In this document: positions 1 to 9,756 of the stretch, piece by piece
Position numbering within the stretch: position 1 is the stretch's first letter
Layout: every line of letters begins with the position of its first letter
Source of the DNA: CADEED01 sp963839685
GTDB lineage: Bacteria > Pseudomonadota > Gammaproteobacteria > Steroidobacterales > Steroidobacteraceae
Reading direction: 5' to 3'
Assembly (NCBI GenBank): GCA_963839685.1
Contig: CAWIVS010000008.1
Location: 1-64,000, forward strand
Length of the DNA stretch: 64,000 bases
Made by a program: the position numbers and the translations under genes
The notes under the pieces: generated by a model
Seen by the model: only the letters and a program-made list of their open reading frames with translations
Told to the model about the DNA's origin: nothing
Database searches by the model: none

Positions 1-137
1 GCCGTGTACGTGCCGACGCCGATATCGTCCTGCTGGTTGGCGAACAGGAACAGCGCGCCCAGCGCCAGCAGCACCGCCAGCACCACGAATACGCCGCCCA
101 GCAGGGCGCGGATCACGTAGCGATCGAGCAGGTTCAC
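1..137 (-). CDS. lptG: LPS export ABC transporter permease LptG (N-terminal part only)
   Basis: Partial gene running off the left edge; 45 N-terminal codons are visible. It is the inner-membrane permease that, with LptF and the LptB ATPase, extracts lipopolysaccharide for transport to the outer membrane. The peptide begins VNLLDRYVIRALL and continues into a hydrophobic first membrane helix, as in LptG. The start is a GTG whose last two bases belong to the TGA of lptF (GTGA overlap), indicating translational coupling in an lptF-lptG operon. Assignment rests on the short N-terminus plus the conserved position after lptF. Confidence 0.8.
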   Translation of the reverse strand, partial: MNLLDRYVIRALLGGVFVVLAVLLALGALFLFANQQDDIGVGTYT

Positions 138-1258
138 GCCGGCACCGCCGGGGGATCCACCGGCGCCGCGCGCAGGTTGCGGCGGTAACGAGCGCGCGCG
201 CGCCAGCGCGGCAACAGCAGGATGGCGGCCGCCAGCAGCACCACGGCGGCGTGCACCCACCACAGGCCTAACCACTGCGGGATCGCGCCGCGCGCAAGGC
301 CCTGGCGGCCGGCGATCGCCAGGTTGATGTAGATGAAGAAGATCAGCACAGCGTAGCCGACGCGCGCGTAACGGCCCTGCCGGGGGCGCAGGCGTCCGAG
401 TGGTATGGCGATGCCGGCCAGCACCAGCGCCATGAGCGGGAACGCGATGCGCCAGTGGAACTCGGCCGCCTGCGCACTCCCATCCGCCTGCAACAGGCTG
501 CGCGTCGGCGCACCCTCGAGCGCCACGGCGTCGTCCGACAACACCGGCAGGCGCACCGGGATAGTGTTCTCGGCGAAGCGCACGATGCGGAAGCGACGTT
601 CACCCGGAATGCCTTCGAAGCGTTCCCCGTCGTACAGCGTGATCACCTGCAGGTCGCCGCCCTCTGAATAGGCATGGGTGGCGCGCTGCGCCAGCGCGAT
701 CTCGAGATGCCCGCCGCGATCGCGCTCGACGAACACCCGCTGCAGGGTGCCGTCGGCGTCGGCGCCCTGCGCATAAACGACCGTGCTGCCACCGCCAAAC
801 ATGCGAAAGCGTCCGGCCGTGATGGGGGCGAACTGCCCGGCACGCAGCGCTTCGCTGCGCAGCTCGAGCATGCGGCCCGCGGCGGCCGGCGACAGGTACA
901 ACGACACCGCAGCCACGAGTATGGCCAGCACCAGGGTGAATCCCACCACCGGCACGAAGACCGGGCGCGAGCCCGCGCCGCAGGCCTGCGCAGCGGTCAG
1001 CTCGCTGTCGTGATACAGCCGTCCGAGCGCCAGCACGATGCCGATCAGCAGACCGACCGGGATCACCAGCGACAGATTCTGCACCGCCCCGAGCAGGATC
1101 AGCTCGAGCACCACCCCACGGGGATACTGGCTTTCCGCGGCGCGCTCTAACACACGCGCTACCTGATTTGTCAGCAAAATCGCAAGTAACACACCAGTTA
1201 CAGCGAACCAGCTGACGACCACTTCGCGCAGGATGTAGCGATCAAGGATGCGCAGCAA
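134..1258 (-). CDS. lptF: LPS export ABC transporter permease LptF
   Basis: Inner-membrane subunit of the LptB2FG complex driving LPS transport. The 374-residue product matches the family length (about 366 in E. coli). It shows N-terminal membrane helices (ILDRYILREVVVSWFAV, then helices near residues 45-75 and 90-110), a large periplasmic beta-jellyroll region and three C-terminal helices. The reading frame extends upstream, but that extension has no family similarity. I chose the TTG at 1258, which gives LRILDRYIL and is preceded by a GGTGG Shine-Dalgarno-like stretch. It is divergent from pepA and overlaps lptG by four bases. Confidence 0.88.
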   Translation of the reverse strand: MLRILDRYILREVVVSWFAVTGVLLAILLTNQVARVLERAAESQYPRGVVLELILLGAVQNLSLVIPVGLLIGIVLALGRLYHDSELTAAQACGAGSRPVFVPVVGFTLVLAILVAAVSLYLSPAAAGRMLELRSEALRAGQFAPITAGRFRMFGGGSTVVYAQGADADGTLQRVFVERDRGGHLEIALAQRATHAYSEGGDLQVITLYDGERFEGIPGERRFRIVRFAENTIPVRLPVLSDDAVALEGAPTRSLLQADGSAQAAEFHWRIAFPLMALVLAGIAIPLGRLRPRQGRYARVGYAVLIFFIYINLAIAGRQGLARGAIPQWLGLWWVHAAVVLLAAAILLLPRWRARARYRRNLRAAPVDPPAVPA

Positions 1259-1331
1259 CAGACCACCAAAAGCGACTTGGGTTACACTTCGCGACCTTAA
1301 AGCACGGCCATCCCCGCGACAATGAGTCCCT

Positions 1332-1346
1332 CCGGGGTCACCCCGG
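1332..1346. promoter_or_regulatory. Short perfect stem-loop in the pepA leader, lptF/pepA divergent region
   Basis: The 118-bp divergent region between lptF and pepA contains CCGGGGT-C-ACCCCGG, seven-base arms around one base, 31 bases before the pepA ATG. A TACACT hexamer near 1283-1288 could be a -10 element but has no convincing -35. Any function is unproven. Confidence 0.25.
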
Positions 1347-1376
1347 GGGTTGGCCCACGGCCAAGGACCAGAACAA

Positions 1377-2882
1377 ATGCAGTTCGATACGTGGACGAAG
1401 GCGCTCGCAGAGCTGCCCATCGATTGTGTCGCCGTCGGTGTTCAGGATGACGGCGAACTGACTCCGGAAGCCAAATCTGTCGACGTGCGCAGCCGCGAAA
1501 AGCTCTCGCGGCTACTGAAGCGTGGCGACTTCACCGGCAAGGCGGGCGAAACCTGGCTGGTCACCGATCTCGAGGGAATTGGCGCCGAACGGGTGCTGCT
1601 GGTCGGCCTCGGCCCCAAAACCAACCTCACGCGCAAGGCCTGGCGCCGCGCCGTCGTGACCTCCCTCGGAGCAGCGACTCGCACCCGTGTCACCTCCCTG
1701 GCGCTGGCGCTGCCGCGCCCCGCCACCAGGCTGCTGTCGGATGAACGTCTCGGGCGCGCCGTCGCCGAACTCACCGGGCACACGCTATATCGCGTCAACG
1801 ACCTCAAGAGCGGCAAGAAGCCGCGTGCCCATGCGCTCACGCGCGTGGTGGTGGCGAGCCAGGCCAAGGCCGCATCCGCCATCAACAAGGGCTTCACCCA
1901 GGGCAGCGCGCTCGCAAACGGGGCGTCGCTGATGCGCAACCTCGCCAACCTGCCGGGCAACGTGTGCACGCCTACCTACCTTGGCAGGATGGCCGAAGAC
2001 CTGGCGAAGACTCACAAGTCGCTCAAGGTCAAGGTACTGGGCCCGGCGGAAATCAAGCGCGAGAAGATGGGCTGCTTCCTCGCGGTCACGCAGGGCAGCG
2101 AACAGCCGCCGAGATTCATCGTCATCGAACACAAGCCGGCGCGCGCCCAAGGCAAGAACAAACGTGCCCCGGTGGTACTGGTTGGCAAGGGCATCACCTT
2201 CGACACCGGCGGCATCTCGCTCAAGGATCCGCCCACCATGGACGAGATGAAGTTCGACATGAGCGGTGCGGCCTGTGTCATCGGCACGATGAACGCCGTT
2301 GCCGAGCTCAATCTGCCAATACACGTCGTGGGGCTGGTCGCCGCCTGCGAGAACATGCCCGACGGCCGCGCCATCAAGCCCGGCGACATCGTCACCAGCG
2401 CGCAGGGACTCACCGTTGAAATCCTCAATACCGACGCCGAGGGCCGGCTGATCCTCTGTGACGCGCTGAATTACGCCAAGCGCTTCAATCCCGACGTGGT
2501 CATCGACATGGCGACGCTCACCGGCGCCATTGTCGTCGCGCTCGGCGTGCACCACACCGGTGTGTTCGCCAACAACGACGCGCTGGCGCGCGAGCTGGTG
2601 GACTGCGGCGTGGCTGCGGACGATCGCGCCTGGCATATGCCGCTCACCGAAGAGTACGGCGAGCAGCTCAAGAGCAACTTCGCCGACATGGCCAATGTCG
2701 CCGGCCGCGACGGCGGTTCCGTCACCGCGGCCGCCTTCCTCGGCAAGTTCACGCAGGGTCTCACCTGGGCGCATCTCGACATCGCCGGCACTGCCTACCA
2801 GGGTGGATCCGCGAAAGGCAGCACCGGCCGCCCGAGCGCACTGCTGCTCGAGTACCTGCTGCGCCGTGCCAGCGCGCGTTGA
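1377..2882 (+). CDS. pepA: Leucyl aminopeptidase (M17 family)
   Basis: Cytosolic hexameric two-zinc aminopeptidase releasing N-terminal residues, preferably leucine; in E. coli PepA also binds DNA. The 501-residue product has the M17 signature NTDAEGRL near residue 350 and the metal/active-site segment KGITFDTGGISLK near 270, followed by MKFDMSGAA. The start is the ATG at 1377, nine bases after AAGGA; an in-frame TTG at 1350 gives an unconserved extension. It is divergent from lptF and followed by holC, whose GTG start lies inside the 3' end of pepA, the classic lptFG/pepA-holC arrangement. Confidence 0.96.
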   Translation: MQFDTWTKALAELPIDCVAVGVQDDGELTPEAKSVDVRSREKLSRLLKRGDFTGKAGETWLVTDLEGIGAERVLLVGLGPKTNLTRKAWRRAVVTSLGAATRTRVTSLALALPRPATRLLSDERLGRAVAELTGHTLYRVNDLKSGKKPRAHALTRVVVASQAKAASAINKGFTQGSALANGASLMRNLANLPGNVCTPTYLGRMAEDLAKTHKSLKVKVLGPAEIKREKMGCFLAVTQGSEQPPRFIVIEHKPARAQGKNKRAPVVLVGKGITFDTGGISLKDPPTMDEMKFDMSGAACVIGTMNAVAELNLPIHVVGLVAACENMPDGRAIKPGDIVTSAQGLTVEILNTDAEGRLILCDALNYAKRFNPDVVIDMATLTGAIVVALGVHHTGVFANNDALARELVDCGVAADDRAWHMPLTEEYGEQLKSNFADMANVAGRDGGSVTAAAFLGKFTQGLTWAHLDIAGTAYQGGSAKGSTGRPSALLLEYLLRRASAR

Positions 2883-3308
2883 TTTCTACGTGAGCGATGC
2901 CGCGGCGTCGACGTGCGCCTGCGACTCGCCTGCCGCATCGCCGAGAAGGCCTACCTTGCGCAACAGAAGGTCGTGGTCCTGCTGGAGGATGCGGAACACC
3001 TGCGTCGCTTCGACGAGCTGCTGTGGACCTTTGGCGATGGCAGTTTCGTGCCACACGACACCGTGGCGCAGGCGGGCGCCCCCTGCGACGCGCCGGTGGC
3101 GCTAACTACCGGCCCGTTGCCAGCCGCTCACACCGACGTGCTGATCAATCTGTCCGGCGGGCTGCCGGCCTCTTTCGAGAGTTTTACGCGCGTGGCGGAA
3201 TTCCTGGATGCGCGACCCGAGATACGCGCCGGCGGACGCGAGCGCTTCAAGGCATACCGCGCCCGCTCCCTCGAGCCCCAGACCCACAACGTGCGTTCCG
3301 ATTCCTGA
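2866..3308 (+). CDS. holC: DNA polymerase III chi subunit HolC (frame broken once)
   Basis: Chi links the clamp loader (via psi) to single-stranded DNA-binding protein. The N-terminus MPARVDFYVSDAAA is read from the GTG at 2866, overlapping the pepA end by 17 bases. The rest, DVRLRLACRIAEKAY through FVPHDT to ERFKAYRA, is in the frame that is one base back. The shift lies between about 2899 and 2912, and restoring one base gives 147 residues, the E. coli length. The FVPH and KAYR motifs are chi hallmarks. Position directly after pepA supports the call. The break is more likely a missing base in the assembly than true inactivation. Confidence 0.85.
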
Positions 3309-3320
3309 TTCCGTCTTGGC

Positions 3321-4157
3321 TCAGCTCGTCTGCCACTGCCGGGCGTGCACGTCATCGAGCCGTTGCAGGAGGTCACCGCAAAGTGCTGCCACTGCCGGGT
3401 CTAGCGCGGGCAGATCGGGACGTTTCAACGAACGGGCATGTACGAAGCGCAGCGACGGCTCGGACCATTCCATGCCCAGCCATTCGTACAGCGCGCGCAC
3501 TGTCGGCTGGGGCTCGACGACCAGCGTCTCATAACGCAGCAGGCGCACGTCGGGCTCGCTCCCGAGGCCGAGCTCGAAAAACAGCTGGTTGCGGGCCCAC
3601 CAGGTGAGACAGGCATAGTCGAAATCGGTGAACTTTGACCGATCCAGGCCGCGCAGCGTGCGCGCGACGGGCTCGGACACGCCCTCGGCGAACCAGCCGC
3701 CGCCCGGTTCCCCGGCGCACACCTTGCGGATCGCGGCCGTACCGTTGGTCCCCCACTTCTTCAGGCGCGAAGCCGCGTTGGGACCCGGTTCGCGATACAT
3801 CCACAGGACTTTCGGCTTCGACAGCCCCTGCAGGATCGAAGGCAGGATGTGGCTGTCGGCGATGATCTTGAAGCACGGGAACCGGTAATGGCTGCCATCG
3901 ATGCTTTGTTTCACGGCGTCAAGACTGCGAATCCGGAAATCGAGGAAGGTGCTCGAGGAGCGAGCCTCATCAAACACGTCGGCTTCAGGATGCAGGTGGA
4001 AGATGTTCATCAACATCGTGGTGCCGGAGCGCTGCAGGCCTACGACCAGCACCGGCAATTTTCTCGGCCGGCCGCGCGTGAAGCCGAGCAGTTTCTTGCT
4101 CATCCGCGCGGCCGCGCGGGCGCGCCATTCAGGCGATTGAAGATCGGCAGAATCCAT
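3321..4157 (-). CDS. Sulfotransferase family protein
   Basis: 278-residue P-loop sulfotransferase, expected to move sulfate from PAPS to an unknown acceptor. The 5'-phosphosulfate-binding loop VVGLQRSGTTMLMNIF is at residues 38-53. The downstream YREPGPNAASRLKKW segment fits the 3'-phosphate-binding region, and RYETLVVEPQPTVRALYEWLG is typical of the C-terminal half. The ATG at 4157 follows GAGGTGAG on the minus strand. The gene is convergent with holC and lies in an accessory insert between holC and valS, which are neighbours in many relatives. No signal peptide is visible, and the substrate cannot be predicted. Confidence 0.85.
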   Translation of the reverse strand: MDSADLQSPEWRARAAARMSKKLLGFTRGRPRKLPVLVVGLQRSGTTMLMNIFHLHPEADVFDEARSSSTFLDFRIRSLDAVKQSIDGSHYRFPCFKIIADSHILPSILQGLSKPKVLWMYREPGPNAASRLKKWGTNGTAAIRKVCAGEPGGGWFAEGVSEPVARTLRGLDRSKFTDFDYACLTWWARNQLFFELGLGSEPDVRLLRYETLVVEPQPTVRALYEWLGMEWSEPSLRFVHARSLKRPDLPALDPAVAALCGDLLQRLDDVHARQWQTS

Positions 4158-4261
4158 AGGCTCACCTCGAGACTTTTCGAGTCGCGAATGTGACTGCCAG
4201 AGGCCGCCGACTCTGTCGGCGACTTCCGAGGGAGAAGTAGGCGCCCGACCCGTTTAGTGCG

Positions 4262-5584
4262 CTATTTCTGGCCCAACAGGGCCAATGCCGCCACGGTCTC
4301 CGCGAGTATCGAGGTCTTGAGCGTCGGCACCACGTCGGGCGCGAACAGCGGCGAATGCGTGGTCGGCAGTGCCGGCCCGCCCTGCTTCGAGGCCGCATAT
4401 TTGCCCGGCTCGACGGCACCGATCCACAGGTAGACACCGGGCACGCCGGCGGCGACGAACTCGCTGAAATCTTCCGAACCCATTTCGCGCGGTGGCTGCG
4501 TCATGTTCTCGGCGCCGATGGCCGCCGTGAGCGCGGCAGCCACGCGTTGCGTGAGCCCGGGATCGTTGTAGGTCGCCGCGGTGCTTTCGACGACCTTGAC
4601 TTCGGGCGGCCGTGGTGCGTTCGCGGCGGCCGCCTCGGCTTTTGCGATGCGCTCGATACCCGCGAGCAGGTGCTGGCGGACTTCGGGTTTGTACGAACGC
4701 ACCGTGAGCTGCAGCTTCGCGACGTCGGAAATGATGTTGTGCTTCGCGCCGGCCTGGAACGACCCCACGGTGATGACGGCCGGATCGAACGGGTCGTTCT
4801 CGCGCGAGACCAGGGTCTGGATCGAGACCACGAAACGCGCGGCCATGAGCACCGGGTCGACCGTGGTGTGCGGATAGGCCCCATGCCCTCCCGTGCCGTG
4901 GAAGGTGACGTCGACCGAATCCGCGTTCGCCATGATGTAGCCCGGCATCGCCGCCACCGTGCCCGCCGGTGTCATGTCGTGATCATGAATCCCGAGCGCC
5001 ATATCTGGTTTGCCGAAGCGCGTGTAGAGACCATCGGCGAGCATGGCCTTGGCGCCGCGGATACGCTCCTCGGCGGGCTGCCCGACGAACATCACCGTGC
5101 CGTGCCACAGGTCGCGGCGGCGCGCGAGAATCGTCGCCGTGCCGATCCACGCCGCCATGTGCACGTCGTGACCACAGGCATGCATGACCGGCACAGTCTC
5201 GCCCGTCACGGCATCCTTCATGGTGACCTTGCTCGCATAGGGAAGCCCGGTCTGTTCGAGCACCGGCAGTGCATCCATGTCGGTGCGCACCAGAAGCATC
5301 GGCCCCGTGCCGTTCCTGAGCAACGCGATGACGCCGGTGCCGCCGACCCGGGTCGTGACCTCGTAGCCCAGTTTGCGCATGCGCTCGGCGAGCTTGGCGG
5401 CGGTCTTCTCCTCGAGCAGCGACAGCTCGGGATTGCGGTGCAGATCGATGTAGAGCTTTTCGATGTCGGCGTACATCGAGTCGATATCGGCGCGCAGGGT
5501 CTTGACCGTGTCGCCCGCGTCGGCCGCCGCGGCGGACCGGACCAGCAGGACAGCTATCGAAACAACGACGGCAAACTTTCCCAC
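4262..5584 (-). CDS. Secreted M20D-family amidohydrolase / metallopeptidase
   Basis: 440-residue exported zinc hydrolase of the M20D (hippurate/IAA-amino-acid hydrolase-like) group. The N-terminus is a signal peptide ending in RSAAAADA. Metal and catalytic motifs are RTDMDALPV, HACGHDVHMAAW near residue 133 and GQPAEERIRGAKAM near 165; the C-terminal metal ligand is in THSPLFAPD. A dimerization insert begins at TGGHGAYPHTTVDPV. The GTG at 5584 is chosen because it follows GGAGAGGA and opens the signal peptide; an upstream in-frame ATG gives a basic, unconserved extension. Substrate may be N-acyl amino acids or peptides but is not determined. Confidence 0.88.
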   Translation of the reverse strand: MGKFAVVVSIAVLLVRSAAAADAGDTVKTLRADIDSMYADIEKLYIDLHRNPELSLLEEKTAAKLAERMRKLGYEVTTRVGGTGVIALLRNGTGPMLLVRTDMDALPVLEQTGLPYASKVTMKDAVTGETVPVMHACGHDVHMAAWIGTATILARRRDLWHGTVMFVGQPAEERIRGAKAMLADGLYTRFGKPDMALGIHDHDMTPAGTVAAMPGYIMANADSVDVTFHGTGGHGAYPHTTVDPVLMAARFVVSIQTLVSRENDPFDPAVITVGSFQAGAKHNIISDVAKLQLTVRSYKPEVRQHLLAGIERIAKAEAAAANAPRPPEVKVVESTAATYNDPGLTQRVAAALTAAIGAENMTQPPREMGSEDFSEFVAAGVPGVYLWIGAVEPGKYAASKQGGPALPTTHSPLFAPDVVPTLKTSILAETVAALALLGQK

Positions 5585-5799
5585 GGTCCTCTCCCGTTCT
5601 TGTGTTTTGCCGCAGTCTATTCCCGAACGACGTAGGACGCGACCGACAGACCTGCCCGCGCTCCGTGCTGGAATTCTTTGCCATGAGATTCGGCAATTTC
5701 TGCCGGGTCGCCGTGGCAATTTTCACTGTCGTGGCACGCCGGCCACGAATCGCTCCCGCTTCCGCGCTGGCCCGGCCTTTGCAACTAACTAGTGTTGCC

Positions 5800-6898
5800 A
5801 TGAGGGGTCCGTTGCCGGCACGCATCCAGGAAGTCTTCGCCGGTAACACGCCCACCGGCTGGACACTGAGCGCCGGCAGCCGCTTCGGCATGCCTACGCG
5901 ACCAGCGTCACGCCAGGTACTGCGACAGGCGGAGACCCAGAGTCCCGCCACGCATTCCGCGAGACTCGATGCGTCGAACTGGAGCAACCAGGTCGATCCA
6001 GGCGGACATTCAACCCGTACTCATTCAATGGCGCCGATCGCTGGTTCGGCCTGGCAACTCGCTGGCGCAATGCTGCCAACTACTACTACGTGACGGTACG
6101 CAGGTCGGGCCGCGTGTCCCTGCGGCGCAATGTCGGCGGTGTGTTCCGTGAGCTTGCATCCGCACCGCTGTCCGTGACGCTGAACCGCACTTACAAGTGC
6201 GTCTCGAATCCATCGGCACGCGGCACCGCGTGTACGTGGACGGCGTGCCGTTGCTCGATGCCGACGATAGTTCGCTGGCGAGCGGGCGGGCCGCGCTGAT
6301 GACATTCCACACCGCCGCGGACTTCGACAATGTCATCGTGAGTCCCACGCCCACAGTCACGATGTACTCCTTCGATCTGGAGCGGCCCTTTGAATTCCCC
6401 GACCCCGGGTACTTCACCGAGAGTGGGGCTGGCCTGTGGCTGGATCCCAATGAAACCGGCAGGGGCATGCGGCAGGCTTCGGTGGCGGGTGACGCGCGCG
6501 CAGTCACCGGCGTCCCGGCGGACGATCAGTCCATCGAGGTGCGGGCGCGCGCCACTACCTTTGCGGGCACCGGCAGCGGCGATCGCTGGTTCGGTATCGC
6601 CGCGCGCTACGTCGACACCGGAAACTATTTCTACCTCTCGGCCCGCAGCAACAACACCGTATCGCTGCGCAAGGTCAACAACGGGACGATCACGATTCTC
6701 GGCACGGCGCCGATGCCGATCACGTTGGGCCAGTGGTACCGCCTCAGGCTGGAGGTCGTCGGGTTGCGGGTGCGCGCCTACGTCAATGGCCGACTGAGGC
6801 TCGAGGCCACCGACGCGACCTTGCCGCGCGGTGTCACCGGGTTCGTGACATTCCGTACCGCCGCCGACTTCGATGACTACCGGGCGATTCAGCCCTGA
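5800..6898 (+). pseudogene. Decayed concanavalin/LamG-like two-repeat protein
   Basis: Two tandem copies of a lectin-like beta-sandwich module. The C-terminal copy is open from about 6197 to the TGA at 6898 (GDRWFGIAARYVDTGNYFYL, then WYRLRLEVVGLRVRAYVNGR). The upstream copy has matching motifs (ADRWFGLATRWRNAANYYYV, then LNRTYK) but in other frames. One break is at about 6194, where TYK must continue as VRLESIG, and there is at least one more around 6000-6035 (SIQADIQP versus YSFNGADRW). An ATG at 5800 could begin the ancestral gene (VFAGNTPTGWTLSAG). Several shifts within 300 bases suggest genuine decay rather than a single error. Confidence 0.5.
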
Positions 6899-6911
6899 GT
6901 CACCATTTCTG

Positions 6912-6917
6912 TACAAT
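6912..6917 (+). promoter_or_regulatory. Candidate -10 element for valS
   Basis: TACAAT, 11 bases before the valS ATG and after the lectin-like gene's stop. No good -35 is visible. If used, the leader would be only a few bases long. Confidence 0.3.
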
Positions 6918-6928
6918 CCCGGGCCTTC

Positions 6929-9736
6929 ATGGACAAGGCCTTCACCCCGGGCGACATCGAGCGCCGGATTTACGAACGTTGGGAAACTTCCGGAGCATTC
7001 GCACCCGCCGGTGAAGGTTCACCCTATTGCATCATGCTGCCGCCGCCGAACGTCACCGGCACGCTGCACATGGGCCACGCCTTCCAGCACACGCTCATGG
7101 ACGCGCTCACGCGCTGGCATCGCATGCGCGGCTTTGCCGCGCTGTGGCAGCCGGGCACCGATCACGCGGGCATCGCCACCCAGATGGTGGTGGAGCGCCA
7201 GCTGGCAGCCGAAGGTAAGCACCGTCTCGATCTCGGGCGCGAACAGTTCATCGAGCGCGTCTGGCAGTGGAAGGCGGAGTCCGGCAGCACCATCACCCGG
7301 CAGATGCGGCGCCTCGGCACCTCGGTCGACTGGTCCCGCGACAAGTTCACGATGGACCCGGACCTGTCGCGCGCCGTCACCGAAGTGTTCGTGCGCCTGC
7401 ACGACGACGGCCTGATCTATCGCGGCAAACGTCTCGTCAACTGGGACCCGGTGCTGCTGACCGCCGTCTCGGATCTGGAAGTGCTGTCGGAAGAGGAAAA
7501 CGGCAGCCTCTGGCATATCCGCTATCCACACGCACAGGGCCCGGAGTACATCGTCGTGGCCACCACGCGGCCCGAGACCTTGTTAGGGGATACCGCGGTG
7601 GCGGTGAACCCCGACGACGGGCGCTACCAGGCACTCATCGGAAAACAACTGCAGCTGCCGCTCACCGGCCGCACGATTCCGGTGATCGCCGACAGTTATG
7701 TCGACCCGGCCTTCGGCTCCGGCTGCGTGAAGATCACGCCGGCGCACGATTTCAATGACTACGAGATGGGCCTGCGACACGACCTGCCGCAGATCAACAT
7801 CTTCACGCCGGACGCGAAACTCAATGAGAACGCGCCGGAGAAATACCGCGGGATGGACCGCTTCGAAGCGCGCAGGCTGATCGTCGCGGATCTCGAGGCG
7901 CTCGGACTCGTCGAGAAGATCGAGCCTCACAAGCTCAAGGTGCCGCGCGGTGATCGCACCAATGCCGTCATCGAGCCCTATCTCACCGATCAGTGGTACG
8001 TGAAAATCGCGCCGCTGGCCGAGCCGGCGCTCAAGGCCGTCGAAGAGGGTCGCATCCGCTTCGTACCGGAGAACTGGTCGAAGACCTATTACGAGTGGAT
8101 GCGCAACATCAAGGACTGGTGCGTCAGTCGCCAGCTGTGGTGGGGTCATCGCATCCCGGCGTGGTACGACGAGGCCGGGAAGATCTACGTCGGCCGCGAC
8201 GAAGCCGAGGTGCGGAAAAAGCACGCGCTCGCATCCGGCGTGAAACTCATGCAGGACCCGGATGTACTTGACACCTGGTTCTCATCCGCGCTGTGGCCCT
8301 TCTCCACGCTCGGCTGGCCAGATACGACGCCCGCGCTGCAGAAGTTTTATCCCACCAGCGTGCTGGTCACCGGCTTCGACATCATCTTCTTCTGGGTGGC
8401 CCGCATGATCATGATGGGCCTGAAGTTCATGGGCGACGTGCCGTTTCGCGACGTTTACATCACCGGCCTGATCCGCGATGAAAACGGTCAAAAGATGTCG
8501 AAGAGCAAGGGAAATGTCATCGACCCGCTCGATATTGTTGATGGCATCAGGGTCGATGATCTCGTTGCCAAGCGGGTGAGCGGTCTCATGCAGCCGCAGA
8601 TGAAGGACAAGATCGAGAAGGCGACGCGCAAGCAGTTTCCCGAAGGCATCGCGGCCTTCGGGACTGATGCGCTGCGTTTCACGTTCGCCTCGCTGGCCGG
8701 GCCCTCGCGCGACATCAACTTCGACCTCGGCCGCGTCGGCGGTAACCGCAACTTCTGCAACAAGCTGTGGAATGCGTCGCGCTTCGTGCTGATGACTGTC
8801 GAGAGTGCGGACCTCATCGGCGCAGCGGAACTTTCCGTCGCCGACCGCTGGATCGTGTCGCGACTCGCGGCCACGCTCGCGCAGGCCGAGCAGGCGCTCA
8901 CCGAGTATCGTTTCGATCTTGCCGCGGCGGCGTTGTATGAGTTCACCTGGTACGAGTTCTGCGACTGGTACCTCGAGCTCACCAAGCCGGTGCTGCAGGG
9001 TGAAGGTACGACCGACGCGCAGAAGCGTGGTACGCGCCGCACGCTGGTCACGACGCTGGAAGCCCTGCTGCGCGCCCTGCATCCGCTGATGCCCTTCATC
9101 ACCGAGGAAATCTGGCAGCGAGTCCAGCCATTGACGTCACCGCTCGAAGCTGCTGCGAATATTCGCGCGACCACGGCGACGCCCGACATGCTGATGGTGG
9201 CGCGTTATCCCGCCGCTGGTGACTTCGCCGGCGACGCGGAAGCCGAGGCCGAAGTCGCCTGGATCAAGCAGGTGATCCTCGCGGTGCGCCAGATCCGCGG
9301 TGAGATGGACATCGCGCCCTCGCGCAAGATCCCGCTGCTGTTGCAGAACCCCAGCCCGCGCGATGCGGCACTGGCCAGCAAACATGGCCCGTACCTCACG
9401 CGCCTGGCGGGCCTCGACGCCATCCGGCAACTGGCGCCGGCCGAAAGCGCACCGGAATCCGCCACGGCGATTCTCGGTGAGCTCACGCTGTTGGTGCCGA
9501 TGGCCGGCCTGATAGACCCCAAGGCCGAGATCGAGCGGTTGACGAAGCGCATTGCGAAGATCGATTCGGACATCGCCAAGCTCAACGCCAAGCTCGGCAA
9601 CGAGAACTTCGTGCGCAACGCGCCACCGGAAGTGGTCGCGACCGATCGTGCACGCGTGGCTGACCTCGAAGCGCAGAAGATTGGCCTTGGCTCACAGCTC
9701 GAACGCGTGCGCCGCATGGGCCCGAATGGGCAATAG
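6929..9736 (+). CDS. valS: Valyl-tRNA synthetase
   Basis: Class I synthetase charging tRNA-Val; 935 residues, close to the usual 950. The HIGH-equivalent PNVTGTLHMGHAF lies near residue 40-50 and GQKMSKSKGN near 518-527. The CP1 editing domain contains TTRPETLLGDTAVAV. The C-terminus (about 870-935) is the basic coiled-coil arm typical of ValS, with AEIERLTKRIAKIDSDIAKL. In many gammaproteobacteria valS follows holC directly; here 3.6 kb of accessory genes intervene. Confidence 0.98.
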   Translation: MDKAFTPGDIERRIYERWETSGAFAPAGEGSPYCIMLPPPNVTGTLHMGHAFQHTLMDALTRWHRMRGFAALWQPGTDHAGIATQMVVERQLAAEGKHRLDLGREQFIERVWQWKAESGSTITRQMRRLGTSVDWSRDKFTMDPDLSRAVTEVFVRLHDDGLIYRGKRLVNWDPVLLTAVSDLEVLSEEENGSLWHIRYPHAQGPEYIVVATTRPETLLGDTAVAVNPDDGRYQALIGKQLQLPLTGRTIPVIADSYVDPAFGSGCVKITPAHDFNDYEMGLRHDLPQINIFTPDAKLNENAPEKYRGMDRFEARRLIVADLEALGLVEKIEPHKLKVPRGDRTNAVIEPYLTDQWYVKIAPLAEPALKAVEEGRIRFVPENWSKTYYEWMRNIKDWCVSRQLWWGHRIPAWYDEAGKIYVGRDEAEVRKKHALASGVKLMQDPDVLDTWFSSALWPFSTLGWPDTTPALQKFYPTSVLVTGFDIIFFWVARMIMMGLKFMGDVPFRDVYITGLIRDENGQKMSKSKGNVIDPLDIVDGIRVDDLVAKRVSGLMQPQMKDKIEKATRKQFPEGIAAFGTDALRFTFASLAGPSRDINFDLGRVGGNRNFCNKLWNASRFVLMTVESADLIGAAELSVADRWIVSRLAATLAQAEQALTEYRFDLAAAALYEFTWYEFCDWYLELTKPVLQGEGTTDAQKRGTRRTLVTTLEALLRALHPLMPFITEEIWQRVQPLTSPLEAAANIRATTATPDMLMVARYPAAGDFAGDAEAEAEVAWIKQVILAVRQIRGEMDIAPSRKIPLLLQNPSPRDAALASKHGPYLTRLAGLDAIRQLAPAESAPESATAILGELTLLVPMAGLIDPKAEIERLTKRIAKIDSDIAKLNAKLGNENFVRNAPPEVVATDRARVADLEAQKIGLGSQLERVRRMGPNGQ

Positions 9737-9744
9737 CTGAAGGG

Positions 9745-9750
9745 TATAGT
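9745..9750 (+). promoter_or_regulatory. Candidate -10 element for moxR
   Basis: TATAGT six bases before the GTG of the MoxR gene, immediately after valS. No recognisable -35; it would give a nearly leaderless transcript. Confidence 0.22.
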
Positions 9751-9756
9751 CGCACC

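Noticed and set aside
2880..3308. Programmed frameshifting in holC
   Set aside because: No slippery heptamer or downstream structure comparable to dnaX; the many other single-base breaks in the window make error more likely.
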